A stretch of DNA of 64,000 bases from Runella rosea (GTDB lineage Bacteria; Bacteroidota; Bacteroidia; Cytophagales; Spirosomataceae), in the NCBI RefSeq assembly GCF_003325355.1, contig NZ_CP030850.1, positions 6,461,001 through 6,525,000 of the forward strand. The letters are read 5' to 3'. The position numbers and the translations under genes were made by a program. This document shows, piece after piece, positions 27,721-35,837 of this stretch. The stretch's first letter is position 1. The number at the start of each line of letters is the position of its first letter. Under the pieces are notes generated by a model. That model saw only the letters and a program-made list of their open reading frames with translations. It was not told the DNA's origin and searched no databases.

Positions 27721-29934
27721 TTAGTAATTAAGAGTGAAACCTGCTCCAAAGCCCATATCGCTGTCGTAATGGGTGGAGAATCCTACGTTCCTATTTATGA
27801 TATACCGAAATCCTGCCATGTATTCTTTGTCGGTGTTCCACATTAGACTCATTCTCAGGCGTTTACCGATGGGGATGTCTTTGCGCTCTAATTGAAAGCG
27901 AATGTTGCCATCGGTAAAGACTTCGGCCTGGGCAATGATAAGCATGGGTAACGTATAATTCATGCCAAGACTAAGCACTGCTCTGTTATCTTTGGTATTG
28001 CTTTGACCGAATATGTTTTTTTCTTGCCCATCTATTCCCAATTTTCTATACCGCCAATCAAAACCAATAAACGGCATCAACCATTGCATTTTACCGATGT
28101 ATCGGCCTATGTGAGTTTCGGTTTCGTAGCCGTGTTTGTCGTGGTAGCCCAAGCGCCACTCGGTGCCAATGCTCCAACGGGTATTTGAGTACATGGCCTC
28201 TCCATCGTTTCCGTTAGTTTCAAAGGCATTTTCAGCCATTAGATGAAACATCCTGTCGTCTGCGAATAGTTTTCGTTGTGCCAACTTAGGGTTGGGTATT
28301 TCGGGGTTCTTTGGGCTGTTTTCGTAACTGAAAACCCGCCCCATTCCTGCCATCATGTGGTAAAGTATGTGGCAATGAAAGAACCAATCTCCGCTTTCGG
28401 TGGCGGCAAATTCCAAGGTGTCGGTTTCCATGGGCATGATGTCAATGACATTTTTTAGGGGGGCGTACTCACCTTGTCCATTGAGCATCCTAAAATCGTG
28501 TCCGTGCAAGTGCATAGGGTGGCGCATCATAGAACCATTGTAAAGCACCATCCGAACCGTTTCGCCTTTTTTTATTAAAATCTTGTCGCTTTCAGAAACC
28601 ACTTTATTGTTTAAACTCCAAACGTAACGGTTCATATTGCCCGACAATTCAAAACGCAATTCTTTAATTGGAGCGTTCTTTGGTAAATTGGTTTTTATCG
28701 GTGATTTCAACATGGCATAATTCAGCGTAACAATCGCTGGTGATTCTGTCATGTTGTGATTATCTGCCCCCTTGTCTGGAGATGAAGTTCCCATAATTTC
28801 GGGATACATGACCATGTTCATATCCATCTGATTTAGACTCATGCTCATGCCCATGTCGTCCAAATCTCCGTTCATTTTCATCATACCGTTCATCATTTTC
28901 ATGCCTTCAAAATAGGCGAGCTTGGGCAATGGGCGGGCTTTTACTTTATTTCCTGAACCCAAAAACAAGGATGCAGATTTGGTACGGTCTTCTGAGGTTA
29001 CTAAAAATTCGTAGGAAGTGTTTTCGGCAGGAAGGGTAACAATGACGTCGTAAGTTTCGGAAACGGCGATGATTAATCTGTCCACCTCAACGGGTTCTAC
29101 ATCGTTGCCGTCGTTGGCCACAACGGTTATCTTTCCACCCGCATAGGTAAGCCAAAAATAAGTGGATGCTCCACCATTTGAGATTCTTAATCGAACTTTA
29201 TCTCCCCCTTTAAATTGCGTAAGCTGAGTTTCATTTTTTCCGTTGATGAGAAATTTATTGTAATAGACATCGCTCACGTCCATGGCGTTCATTCGCTTCC
29301 ATTCGTTGGTCACTTTTGTCTTCAAATAGCCTTGTTTGATGGCCTCTGCGTAGCTTTGAGTGGTACCTTTTTGAATCGCAAACCAATCCGTGGCGTTGTG
29401 TAACATTCGGTGTACGTTGGCAGGCTTCATGTCTGTCCACTCGCTCAGAATGATGGGAAGGGTCGGCAAATCATCAATGTTGTTCCTAAACGTTGAATCA
29501 TTCACTCGCTTTTCTAAAATCATAGACCCATACATGCCGATTTGCTCCTGTAATCCTGTATGGCTATGATACCAATGTGTGCCATTCTGAATAATAGGGA
29601 ATTTGTACAAATGTGTGGTATGAGGTTTGATGGGCATTTGGGTCAAGTTAGGCACCCCATCGTATTGATTAGGCAAAAACAAACCGTGCCAATGCAAAGA
29701 GGTTTCTTCGTTTAGCTCGTTATGCACATAAATCATGGCGGTGTCGCCTTCGGTAAAAGTCAGGGTGGGCATGGGTATTTGCCCATTGACGGCAATGGCT
29801 CTTTTGGATTTGTCCGAAAAATGCACAACGGTATCTTTTACAAACAGGTCATAACGGATGGTTTTCTGGGCGAAAGTTTCCGAGAAAACCAACAACGCTA
29901 TGATTAGCAGTCCTATTTTTTGAGAGATATTCAT
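27721..29934 (-). CDS. Multicopper oxidase with C-terminal CopB-like beta-strand domain
   Basis: 737 residues. Signal peptide ending TFAQ. Cupredoxin copper motifs are complete: HWHG (81-84), HWYHSH (120-125), HPMHLHGHD (472-480) and HCHILYHMMAGM (520-531). A methionine-rich insert lies at 343-381, as in CopA/CueO-type cuprous oxidases. From about 555 the protein gains about 180 residues of alternating aromatic strands (WRLGYHDKHGYETETHIGRY, final FGAGFTLNY), resembling the outer-membrane CopB barrel. So oxidase and barrel-like parts are joined in one chain. It probably oxidises Cu(I) in the periplasm or at the outer membrane. Confidence 0.92.
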   Translation of the reverse strand: MNISQKIGLLIIALLVFSETFAQKTIRYDLFVKDTVVHFSDKSKRAIAVNGQIPMPTLTFTEGDTAMIYVHNELNEETSLHWHGLFLPNQYDGVPNLTQMPIKPHTTHLYKFPIIQNGTHWYHSHTGLQEQIGMYGSMILEKRVNDSTFRNNIDDLPTLPIILSEWTDMKPANVHRMLHNATDWFAIQKGTTQSYAEAIKQGYLKTKVTNEWKRMNAMDVSDVYYNKFLINGKNETQLTQFKGGDKVRLRISNGGASTYFWLTYAGGKITVVANDGNDVEPVEVDRLIIAVSETYDVIVTLPAENTSYEFLVTSEDRTKSASLFLGSGNKVKARPLPKLAYFEGMKMMNGMMKMNGDLDDMGMSMSLNQMDMNMVMYPEIMGTSSPDKGADNHNMTESPAIVTLNYAMLKSPIKTNLPKNAPIKELRFELSGNMNRYVWSLNNKVVSESDKILIKKGETVRMVLYNGSMMRHPMHLHGHDFRMLNGQGEYAPLKNVIDIMPMETDTLEFAATESGDWFFHCHILYHMMAGMGRVFSYENSPKNPEIPNPKLAQRKLFADDRMFHLMAENAFETNGNDGEAMYSNTRWSIGTEWRLGYHDKHGYETETHIGRYIGKMQWLMPFIGFDWRYRKLGIDGQEKNIFGQSNTKDNRAVLSLGMNYTLPMLIIAQAEVFTDGNIRFQLERKDIPIGKRLRMSLMWNTDKEYMAGFRYIINRNVGFSTHYDSDMGFGAGFTLNY

Positions 29935-29990
29935 TGATTAAGCTCAGGAGCAACGCTAAAATTTGGGAGGATATGAATTTGCCTTGAAAA

Positions 29991-30521
29991 CTATTGCAAA
30001 GTTTCCGTCACTTTGCCACACGTTAGCATCATTTTGCCGTAGTAGGGATTTTTGATGGCCGAATTATCACTAAGCCAATACGCTTTTTTCATTGGGCAAT
30101 ACTGTTGATACACAGGCTTTTCGTTGATTTTTAATGCCTTTATAACCGCAAAGAGGTTATTGGATAAATCATTGAAATGGGTGCGTTGTTGTTCTGCATC
30201 TGGGGTTTTAGCAATAGCTTCCGCCTCAGATTTGATCTTTGACGCCAATGGCATGTACAAATTGTGTTGTTCTTTGGTCATTTTGGCCATATCAATTTGA
30301 GCAAATGCCTTCAAAAAATCGTTGGCTTTTTGCTGGGTGGCTTTGCCGTCGGTAGCTACCAAAGCGTCTTTCATTCCGTAATAATTGGCCAGTAAGGCGT
30401 TGATTTGGGCCTTTACATCGGTATTTGCCGGAGAGTAACTCAAAAGAATATTTGTCCGAGCATGGCTAATAATAAATAAGGAATGAAAAATAAGGAGGAA
30501 GAAAACAAATGCCTTTTTCAT
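29991..30521 (-). CDS. DUF3347-containing exported protein
   Basis: 176 residues with a signal peptide (about 1-22). The body is a helical DUF3347 domain (LLANYYGMKDALVATDG) ending with YCPMKKAYWLSD and NPYYGKMMLTCG, whose Cys and Met residues are plausible copper ligands. The domain often occurs with or in CusB-like efflux proteins. It is the first gene of the copper operon, directly behind the promoter and dyad, 56 nt before the multicopper oxidase. A periplasmic copper-binding role is inferred. Confidence 0.87.
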   Translation of the reverse strand: MKKAFVFFLLIFHSLFIISHARTNILLSYSPANTDVKAQINALLANYYGMKDALVATDGKATQQKANDFLKAFAQIDMAKMTKEQHNLYMPLASKIKSEAEAIAKTPDAEQQRTHFNDLSNNLFAVIKALKINEKPVYQQYCPMKKAYWLSDNSAIKNPYYGKMMLTCGKVTETLQ

Positions 30522-30551
30522 GTTTTATTTGTTTAGTTTAAAATTAATATG

Positions 30552-30599
30552 GTAAGGCCTAAACAGGCTTTACGTCGTTTTTATGGCGATACAAAGGTA
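30552..30599 (-). promoter_or_regulatory. Promoter and dyad of the copper operon
   Basis: The minus strand carries TACCTTTG (30599-30592), an exact -7 match. About 18 nt downstream is a dyad with arms GTAAGGCCT and AGGCTTTAC (30552-30560, 30565-30573), one mismatch. A related dyad precedes the AraC-type regulator gene, so this is a candidate operator. Confidence 0.5.
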
Positions 30600-30660
30600 G
30601 AAGGCCAATTTCAAGGTGCCGTTACACAATTATCTCAACGTTTTACATCATTTTGGAAAC

Positions 30661-31230
30661 TCAAACATGATCTAAAGACAGGCGATTTTTTGCCGAAGAC
30701 CGTTTGAATTGACTAGGTGTAAGGCCCGTTACTTTTTTAAATTGATTAGACAAATGTGCTACGCTACTATACTGTAATTCATCAGCAATTTGGCTTAGGC
30801 TGAGCTCATCATACATCAAAAGCTCCTTAACCCGCTCAATTTTTTGGCGAATGATATACTGCTCAATGGTACTGCCTTCGTGCACAGAAAACAACGTACT
30901 TAACCCGCTGTAATCACGGTTCAGTTTGTCAGACAAATAATCTGAAAAATTGCTTTTGGAATGCTCGGGTTGCAGATTGTGAATCAGTTCGATAACTGCA
31001 TTCTTGATTTTCTCTACCACGCGACTTTGTCTGTCGTCCAGCAATTCAAAACCGTGCTGTTTCAGTAAAATATCAAGTTCTTCTAATTGAGAAGGGTTTA
31101 AATTTTCGGCGATTTGGATTTCGCCCAATTCAGTACTCACTACTTGAGCGTCGACTTTTTTGAATGAATCTTCAACCACCATCTTGCAGCGGTCGCAGAC
31201 CATGTTTTTGATATGAAATAATACAGGCAT
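30661..31230 (-). CDS. AraC-family regulator with N-terminal HMA-like metal domain
   Basis: 189 residues. Residues 1-65 resemble a heavy-metal-associated domain: VLFHIKNMVCDRCKMVVE has the beta-strand then CxxC-helix arrangement with C12 and C15. Residues about 120-180 are an AraC DNA-binding domain (LSLSQIADELQYSSVAHLSN, KKVTGLTPSQFKR). The sensor therefore appears built from the same fold as copper chaperones, and it sits upstream of the copper operon on the same strand. Activation by Cu(I) is a strong inference but not shown. The dyad at 31269-31287 lies 39 nt before its start. Confidence 0.9.
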   Translation of the reverse strand: MPVLFHIKNMVCDRCKMVVEDSFKKVDAQVVSTELGEIQIAENLNPSQLEELDILLKQHGFELLDDRQSRVVEKIKNAVIELIHNLQPEHSKSNFSDYLSDKLNRDYSGLSTLFSVHEGSTIEQYIIRQKIERVKELLMYDELSLSQIADELQYSSVAHLSNQFKKVTGLTPSQFKRSSAKNRLSLDHV

Positions 31231-31268
31231 TGTTCAATCAGTTGGATTAGACATAAACACCAATAGCC

Positions 31269-31287
31269 CGTAAGGCGATTGCTTACG
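31269..31287 (-). promoter_or_regulatory. Operator-like dyad upstream of the metal regulator gene
   Basis: CGTAAGGCGATTGCTTACG, with perfect CGTAAG/CTTACG arms and GC inside. The half-site GTAAGGC also occurs in the copper-operon dyad. No T run follows, so it does not look like a terminator. Confidence 0.4.
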
Positions 31288-31308
31288 AGAACAAAAAGAT
31301 AGTTTATT

Positions 31309-31755
31309 CTAAATCAAAAAAGATTGGACGAACGAAAGCAGTGTACGTCCGTGAAATAGGGAGGAGAAGGAAGATAATGAAGCAGATGATTCGGGACTTG
31401 CAACAAAAAATGCAAGGATTGACTTAAACACTGCCACCAAAGCACCAATGACAGCATCGCTGATAATCTGCAAAAACTTGGCAACCCATTGGGTGACTGA
31501 CGACGACACATCTACGTTTTCGTAGCTTTGTTGGTCATCGCAACAATCTTGTTTTTGGAAAGAAGTTTGGTTAGAAACAGGGGATTTTGTGCTATTCTGT
31601 CCACAAGCAGCTACGCCTTCTTTTTGTAAAGCGGCCAGTTGGATTGATTTTCCCCGCATAAGGCAGTGATGCTCGACCACACCAAAGCCCATACTCGCGG
31701 TGAGTACAACGAAGGCCATGAATAAGGTGAGCGCTTTGCGGAGCAATGTTTTCAT
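31309..31755 (-). CDS. HYC_CC_PP-family exported protein
   Basis: 148 residues. A signal peptide or anchor (about 6-26) precedes HHC at 29-31 and a DCC motif at 70-72, the metal-ligand pattern that names the family. The C-terminal third is hydrophobic (FLQIISDAVIGALVAVFKSI). These small proteins usually accompany copper or other metal genes in Bacteroidota; the function is unknown. It is upstream of the regulator gene on the same strand, with a 78-nt gap, and may have its own promoter. A weak GTAA/TTAC dyad (31784-31803) lies before its start. Confidence 0.75.
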   Translation of the reverse strand: MKTLLRKALTLFMAFVVLTASMGFGVVEHHCLMRGKSIQLAALQKEGVAACGQNSTKSPVSNQTSFQKQDCCDDQQSYENVDVSSSVTQWVAKFLQIISDAVIGALVAVFKSILAFFVASPESSASLSSFSSLFHGRTLLSFVQSFLI

Positions 31756-31844
31756 TTGTTTCTAACAGATACTGAAAGACGAAGTAAAGATAATAAGTCT
31801 TACAGGTAATACCAAAACGTCGGAAAGAAGAATTTTGTTCAAAA

Positions 31845-31872
31845 AAAAAGCGGGACGTTTGCCCCGCTTTTT
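31845..31872 (-). terminator. Terminator after rplT
   Basis: Perfect 10-bp arms AAAAAGCGGG / CCCGCTTTTT with an 8-nt loop, followed on the minus strand by a T run. It starts 6 nt after the rplT stop. Confidence 0.9.
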
Positions 31873-31877
31873 GTGTA

Positions 31878-32222
31878 CTACTTTACTTTTTCGACTACTG
31901 CCTTGAATGCCTCAGGGTGATTCATTGCAAGATCAGCAAGTACTTTACGGTTCAGTTCGATACCAGCGGCGTGAACTTTACCCATCAAAGCAGAATAAGA
32001 TAATCCTTCTTGACGAGCAGCAGCGTTGATACGCTGAATCCACAACGCGCGGAAATTTCTTTTCTTGTGTTTACGACCAGTGTATGCATAAACAAGCCCT
32101 TTTTCAACGGCGTTTTTAGCAACGGTCCAAACGTTTTTACGACGGCCATAGTAACCTTTGGCCAGTTTTAAGATTTTTTTGCGGCGAGCCCGCGAAGCGA
32201 CGTGATTTACCGAACGTGGCAT
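31878..32222 (-). CDS. rplT: 50S ribosomal protein L20
   Basis: 114 residues from the ATG at 32222 ([16 protein letters not shown]), the conserved L20 start; a longer frame to 32267 is not used. [14 protein letters not shown] and the [14 protein letters not shown] segment are diagnostic. It binds 23S rRNA early in 50S assembly and often represses its own operon. The rpmI stop is 154 nt upstream; that gap holds two dyads (GTTGGT/ACCAAC and CGTTAAT/ATTAACG) that could be a leader structure. Confidence 0.97.
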   Translation of the reverse strand: MPRSVNHVASRARRKKILKLAKGYYGRRKNVWTVAKNAVEKGLVYAYTGRKHKKRNFRALWIQRINAAARQEGLSYSALMGKVHAAGIELNRKVLADLAMNHPEAFKAVVEKVK

Positions 32223-32376
32223 AATTTTTAAACGTTTTTTGACGGTTGGTGGCCTCTGTTGAAGCACTTTTTAGACCAACAATCGGGTGAAACAATGAAC
32301 CTGTGCTTGCGCACTTTTTGTTAAAAGTTAGTCGTTAATTGTAAAAAAAAGTACGATTAACGTTCAAACAGTTAAC

Positions 32377-32571
32377 TCAAATCTTGAGCATCAATTTGAC
32401 ACGGTCAAGGTTTGTGTCATCAACCAGCGTAAAGCCAACCAAGTTGCGCTTACGTTTTGTTGATTTTTTAGTCAAAATGTGACTGTGGAAAGCGTGCTTA
32501 CGCTTGATTTTCCCGGTGCCGGTAAGCTTAAAACGCTTCTTAGCACTTGAGTGTGTTTTTACTTTAGGCAT
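32377..32571 (-). CDS. rpmI: 50S ribosomal protein L35
   Basis: 64 residues, rich in Lys, starting [20 protein letters not shown] as L35 does. It is a small structural protein of the 50S subunit. It is first in the rpmI-rplT pair and has its own promoter. infC, which normally precedes rpmI, is absent; the gene upstream is a DUF6702 protein. Confidence 0.97.
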   Translation of the reverse strand: MPKVKTHSSAKKRFKLTGTGKIKRKHAFHSHILTKKSTKRKRNLVGFTLVDDTNLDRVKLMLKI

Positions 32572-32616
32572 GATACTGAATCGTTTAAGATACTAAAAAA
32601 GTAAAGTTTTGGGGCG

Positions 32617-32647
32617 CAAAGGTAGTGATTTGCTGCTATAAATACAA
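32617..32647 (-). promoter_or_regulatory. Promoter of rpmI-rplT
   Basis: On the minus strand TTG (32647-32645), 20 nt, then TACCTTTG (32624-32617): a full Bacteroidota promoter. The -7 ends 45 nt before the rpmI ATG. Confidence 0.7.
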
Positions 32648-32691
32648 CGAAGTATTTGATTTTAAGTGTCAACCTTGCAGATGCTGGGCCT

Positions 32692-33180
32692 TTAAATCCC
32701 TAAAGCCAGCGTAGTGTCGTCTTTTTTGAAGATATAAGACTTTTTCTGACCCTGATAATTGAGGTTTACCAAGTTGATTTGGTCATCAAAAAGGTCGTGC
32801 ATGATGGTATTCTGAAGCGAAAACCCCGTGACTGCTTCCTGATTGGGGATTTCAATGTATATCCATGTGGCATCGGCTTCTTGTTCTTTGCCAACGTAAG
32901 AATACGCCTTTTTCTGTTTCTGTGAACTAACCAACGCAAAATGCTTGCGGATGTATTTTTCTACCAACGGGTCATTTTTGTCGTTATTGACCACAACAAT
33001 CTTTTGTCCGTTATTGTCTTTCGCGAGGGCTTTTTCTAGGTCGTCCGTAAAGACTCGAATGCTTATTTCAAAGGCTTTTTCCTTGGCATTATAATCCATC
33101 CGAGTGATGCTGGTATGGAAATCGTGAAGGCGAAAAGAAAGTAAAAGAAAAAGTACTGAAAATGATATAGATTTAATCAC
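32692..33180 (-). CDS. DUF6702-family exported protein
   Basis: 162 residues from a GTG at 33180, which gives a compact signal sequence (IKSISFSVLFLLLSF). The frame remains open upstream, but those codons lie within a dispersed inverted repeat and run into rseP, so they are unlikely to be coding; an ATG at 33213 is the alternative. The domain opens with HDFHTSITRMDYNAKEKAFE and is predicted beta/alpha. The role is unknown. It is downstream of rseP on the same strand. Confidence 0.72.
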   Translation of the reverse strand: MIKSISFSVLFLLLSFRLHDFHTSITRMDYNAKEKAFEISIRVFTDDLEKALAKDNNGQKIVVVNNDKNDPLVEKYIRKHFALVSSQKQKKAYSYVGKEQEADATWIYIEIPNQEAVTGFSLQNTIMHDLFDDQINLVNLNYQGQKKSYIFKKDDTTLALGI

Positions 33181-33255
33181 GCAAAGGCGCAAAGCAGCAA
33201 AGTCATGATTCATTATAACTCCTAATGCATTGCTCTTTTGCATCTCTGCGTGATT
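33175..33255. repeat. Inverted repeat AATCACGCA...TGCGTGATT
   Basis: Arms 33175-33194 and 33236-33255 match at 16 of 20 positions. The motif (CACGCAAAGGCGCAAAG and its complement) looks like a dispersed intergenic element. It separates rseP from the DUF6702 gene. Confidence 0.6.
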
Positions 33256-33283
33256 TTTTAAATGGTGAGTTTTTTTCACTTTA

Positions 33284-34591
33284 CTATCTAAACAATTTGA
33301 ATATATCATTGCCAAAAGCAAATACCATCAGTGCCAGCAAAATGACCATCCCGACTTTTTGGGCACCTTCCAGAAAGCTGTCGGAAGGTTTGTGGCCAGT
33401 GACCATTTCATAAATTAACAAGACGGAGTGCCCACCATCCAAGGCTGGAATCGGCAGGATGTTCATAAAGGCCAAAACCATTGACAAAAGTCCAGTCAAG
33501 AACCAAAAACGGCTCCAGTCCCAAACACCGCCAAACATTTGCGCAATACCGATGGGGCCGCTGAGGGCTTTTGAAGGAGAAACTTCTCCGCGAAATATCT
33601 TACCGAAGCCGCGAATGTTATCCGTTACTACACTAAATGCCTTGCCCGTTCCTACCACCACCGATTCGCCAAAAGAATAATCAATATGGGTGATATTCAA
33701 GATTTGTTCGGGATAAAACCCAATTGTGCCTTCTGGAGAAACTTTGACCGATAAGGGCAGGGTTTGACCCCCACGGACCACCGAAAGCGTAACCGTTTGA
33801 CCTTTGGATTTATCCAAGGCATCCTGAATTTCGTGGTAAAAATTAATCGGTGTTTCGTTGAGTTTGACGATTTTATCGCCAGGCTTCAATCCACCTTTTT
33901 CGGCGGGCATCCCTGGAACCAGTTCGCGCACCGTAAAAGGAAAAATAGGGTCGATAAACTCCTTCGCATTTTTCTTGTCGCTGACCTTTTCAATGAAATC
34001 ATTGGGCACGTAAACGTCGACTCTTTCGCCGCCGCGTTCAACGGTATAATAACTGTTTGATTCTAGAAATACTTTGCGGACCTCCGAAAAGTCATCAAAC
34101 GATTTACCATTAATAGCCACGATTTTATCGCCCGTACGGAGGCCGATTTCCTGACCTAATTTATGCGCAACGATTCCGTATTTTACGTCTTTGGTCGCAA
34201 TATAATCGTGACCTTCATAGTACGTAATGGCTACAAAAATAATGATACCCGTAATGACATTGACAATAATACCACCGAGCATCACAATAAGGCGTTGCCA
34301 GGCGGGCTTGGCACGAAACTCCCAAGGCTCGGGTTCGGCCGATAAATTTTTGGTATCCAACGATTCATCGACCATGCCTGAAATCTTCACAAATCCACCC
34401 AATGGTATCGCTCCTACGCCGTATTCTGTTTCACCGCGTTTAATTGACCATATTTTAGGGGGAAATCCAATGAAATATTTTTCGACCCGCATTCCAAATA
34501 TCTTGGCAGTGATAAGGTGCCCCCATTCGTGTAATCCAACTAAAATTGACAGTCCTAAAATCAACTGCCCGACCATTACTAAAATTTCCAT
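33284..34591 (-). CDS. rseP: Site-2 membrane metalloprotease RseP
   Basis: 435 residues. The zinc motif HEWGH is at 21-25 in the first membrane helix, the second metal site is in IPALDGGH near 385, and PDZ regions lie between (VAHKLGQEIGLRTGDKIVAI near 125; GMPAEKGGLKPGDKIVKL near 237). It cuts transmembrane anti-sigma factors and signal-peptide remnants in the inner membrane. Elsewhere it often directly follows dxr; here two Uma2-type genes are between them. Confidence 0.95.
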   Translation of the reverse strand: MEILVMVGQLILGLSILVGLHEWGHLITAKIFGMRVEKYFIGFPPKIWSIKRGETEYGVGAIPLGGFVKISGMVDESLDTKNLSAEPEPWEFRAKPAWQRLIVMLGGIIVNVITGIIIFVAITYYEGHDYIATKDVKYGIVAHKLGQEIGLRTGDKIVAINGKSFDDFSEVRKVFLESNSYYTVERGGERVDVYVPNDFIEKVSDKKNAKEFIDPIFPFTVRELVPGMPAEKGGLKPGDKIVKLNETPINFYHEIQDALDKSKGQTVTLSVVRGGQTLPLSVKVSPEGTIGFYPEQILNITHIDYSFGESVVVGTGKAFSVVTDNIRGFGKIFRGEVSPSKALSGPIGIAQMFGGVWDWSRFWFLTGLLSMVLAFMNILPIPALDGGHSVLLIYEMVTGHKPSDSFLEGAQKVGMVILLALMVFAFGNDIFKLFR

Positions 34592-34660
34592 TCTGTGCTT
34601 TTATGAGTTTGTTTAATTTTTTTTATTGGGCAACGTCGGTTTTTTTTTAACGCCGTTTTT

Positions 34661-35251
34661 TTATCCTATGTCTTCAAATACGGTTCTCAAATCAATCGCT
34701 AATCCTTCTAACACATCACCGCCGTTGATAATTCCAAACGGTTGTTTGTCAGGATTGGTATTCTGAGGAGTAAAAATCATGTAGGCTTGCTCATTGGAAT
34801 CTATTAACCAACCCAAGCGACAGCCGTTGGCAATCCATTCCCGCATCTTATTTTCGTGTTCATTATAGGTATCTGATTCCGAAATAACTTCTACGACAAA
34901 ATCGGGGCAAATTGGCGCAAATTTTTTGCGTAACTCATGCGGTACCTGTTCCCAGCGTTCGCGACGAATCCACGCTACATCGGGAGATCTAATCGAACTG
35001 TCGGGTAAGGTAAAGCCAGTAGAAGAGGGGAATACAATACCATTGTTTTTCTTTCTATTCCAAAGCTTTATTTCAACAAAGATTTCGCCATCGTTATAGC
35101 CGCCGATACTTCCAGTTGGTGACATAAAAATAATATGACCGTACTTGTCTCGCTCAAAGTTCATTCCATTAGGGCGATTGGCTTCGCAAAATGCGAAAAA
35201 CTCATCGTCGTTCATGGTATCCATGGTGGGTATGTTTAAGACTTGAGGCAT
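34661..35251 (-). CDS. Uma2-family (DUF820) protein, copy 2
   Basis: 196 residues from the ATG at 35251 (MPQVLNIPTMDTMNDDEFFA); the frame's upstream extension overlaps the preceding gene and is not used. Restriction-endonuclease-like fold: SPDVAWIRRERWEQVP, then the PD-(D/E)xK-type core CPDFVVEVISESD. The ending GCRLGWLIDSNEQAYMIF is a family hallmark. Uma2 proteins are abundant in cyanobacteria and some Bacteroidota; the nuclease role is predicted, not shown. It follows copy 1 with a 4-nt gap. Confidence 0.87.
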   Translation of the reverse strand: MPQVLNIPTMDTMNDDEFFAFCEANRPNGMNFERDKYGHIIFMSPTGSIGGYNDGEIFVEIKLWNRKKNNGIVFPSSTGFTLPDSSIRSPDVAWIRRERWEQVPHELRKKFAPICPDFVVEVISESDTYNEHENKMREWIANGCRLGWLIDSNEQAYMIFTPQNTNPDKQPFGIINGGDVLEGLAIDLRTVFEDIG

Positions 35252-35255
35252 TATT

Positions 35256-35831
35256 TTATTGAATCCATTTAAGATCAAAGACAAAATTAGGCAGAACCTC
35301 TTCACCATGGAGGACAAACTCGAACGTCTCTACCGTTTCAATGTCTTTATCTAGACGATAAATGTACGTTTTCTCTTCTAAACGGTCGATGAGCCATCCC
35401 AGACGGCATCCGTTAGCAAGGTATTCCTTCATTTTCTCCTGTAAATATTTCAGAGAATCAGTTTTGGAGCGAACTTCCACCACAAAATCGGGGCAAAGCG
35501 GCGCAAATTTTTCTTTCTGTTCCGTCGTGAGCTTTTCCCATCGTTCTTTTTTTATCCAAGCCGCATCTGGTGAACGAACGGCGTCATTTGGCATCAGAAA
35601 TCCAGTTGATGAATCAAAGCAATAGCCAAGATTTGATTGTTTATTCCAAAAATAAAGTTCACCCAAAATGGTAGAAGTGGTATTTCCGGTGGAAGAGCCT
35701 GTTGGTGACATAAAAATAATGTTGCGCTCACTGTCGCGTTCAAAGTCAAGGGTATCGTTCAACTGACAAAAAGTAAAAAACTCCTCGTCTGTCATTAAAT
35801 CCCCCATTTTTATCAGCACCGGTGTTTGCAT
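35256..35831 (-). CDS. Uma2-family (DUF820) protein, copy 1
   Basis: 191 residues. The same core as its neighbour: SPDAAWIKKERWEKL, CPDFVVEVRSKTDS and GCRLGWLIDRLEEKTYIY. The two are clear paralogues from tandem duplication but have diverged throughout. The predicted PD-(D/E)xK fold suggests DNA cleavage or binding; no methyltransferase or antitoxin is visible. It starts 6 nt after the dxr stop, so it is read with dxr. Confidence 0.87.
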   Translation of the reverse strand: MQTPVLIKMGDLMTDEEFFTFCQLNDTLDFERDSERNIIFMSPTGSSTGNTTSTILGELYFWNKQSNLGYCFDSSTGFLMPNDAVRSPDAAWIKKERWEKLTTEQKEKFAPLCPDFVVEVRSKTDSLKYLQEKMKEYLANGCRLGWLIDRLEEKTYIYRLDKDIETVETFEFVLHGEEVLPNFVFDLKWIQ

Positions 35832-35837
35832 AATCTC

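Noticed and set aside
33175-33255. CRISPR-like repeat
   Set aside because: Only one imperfect inverted pair; no regular direct repeats or spacers, here or anywhere in the window.
34661-35831. Uma2 pair as a toxin-antitoxin or restriction-modification system
   Set aside because: Both genes belong to one family with the same core; no methyltransferase or antitoxin fold is present.
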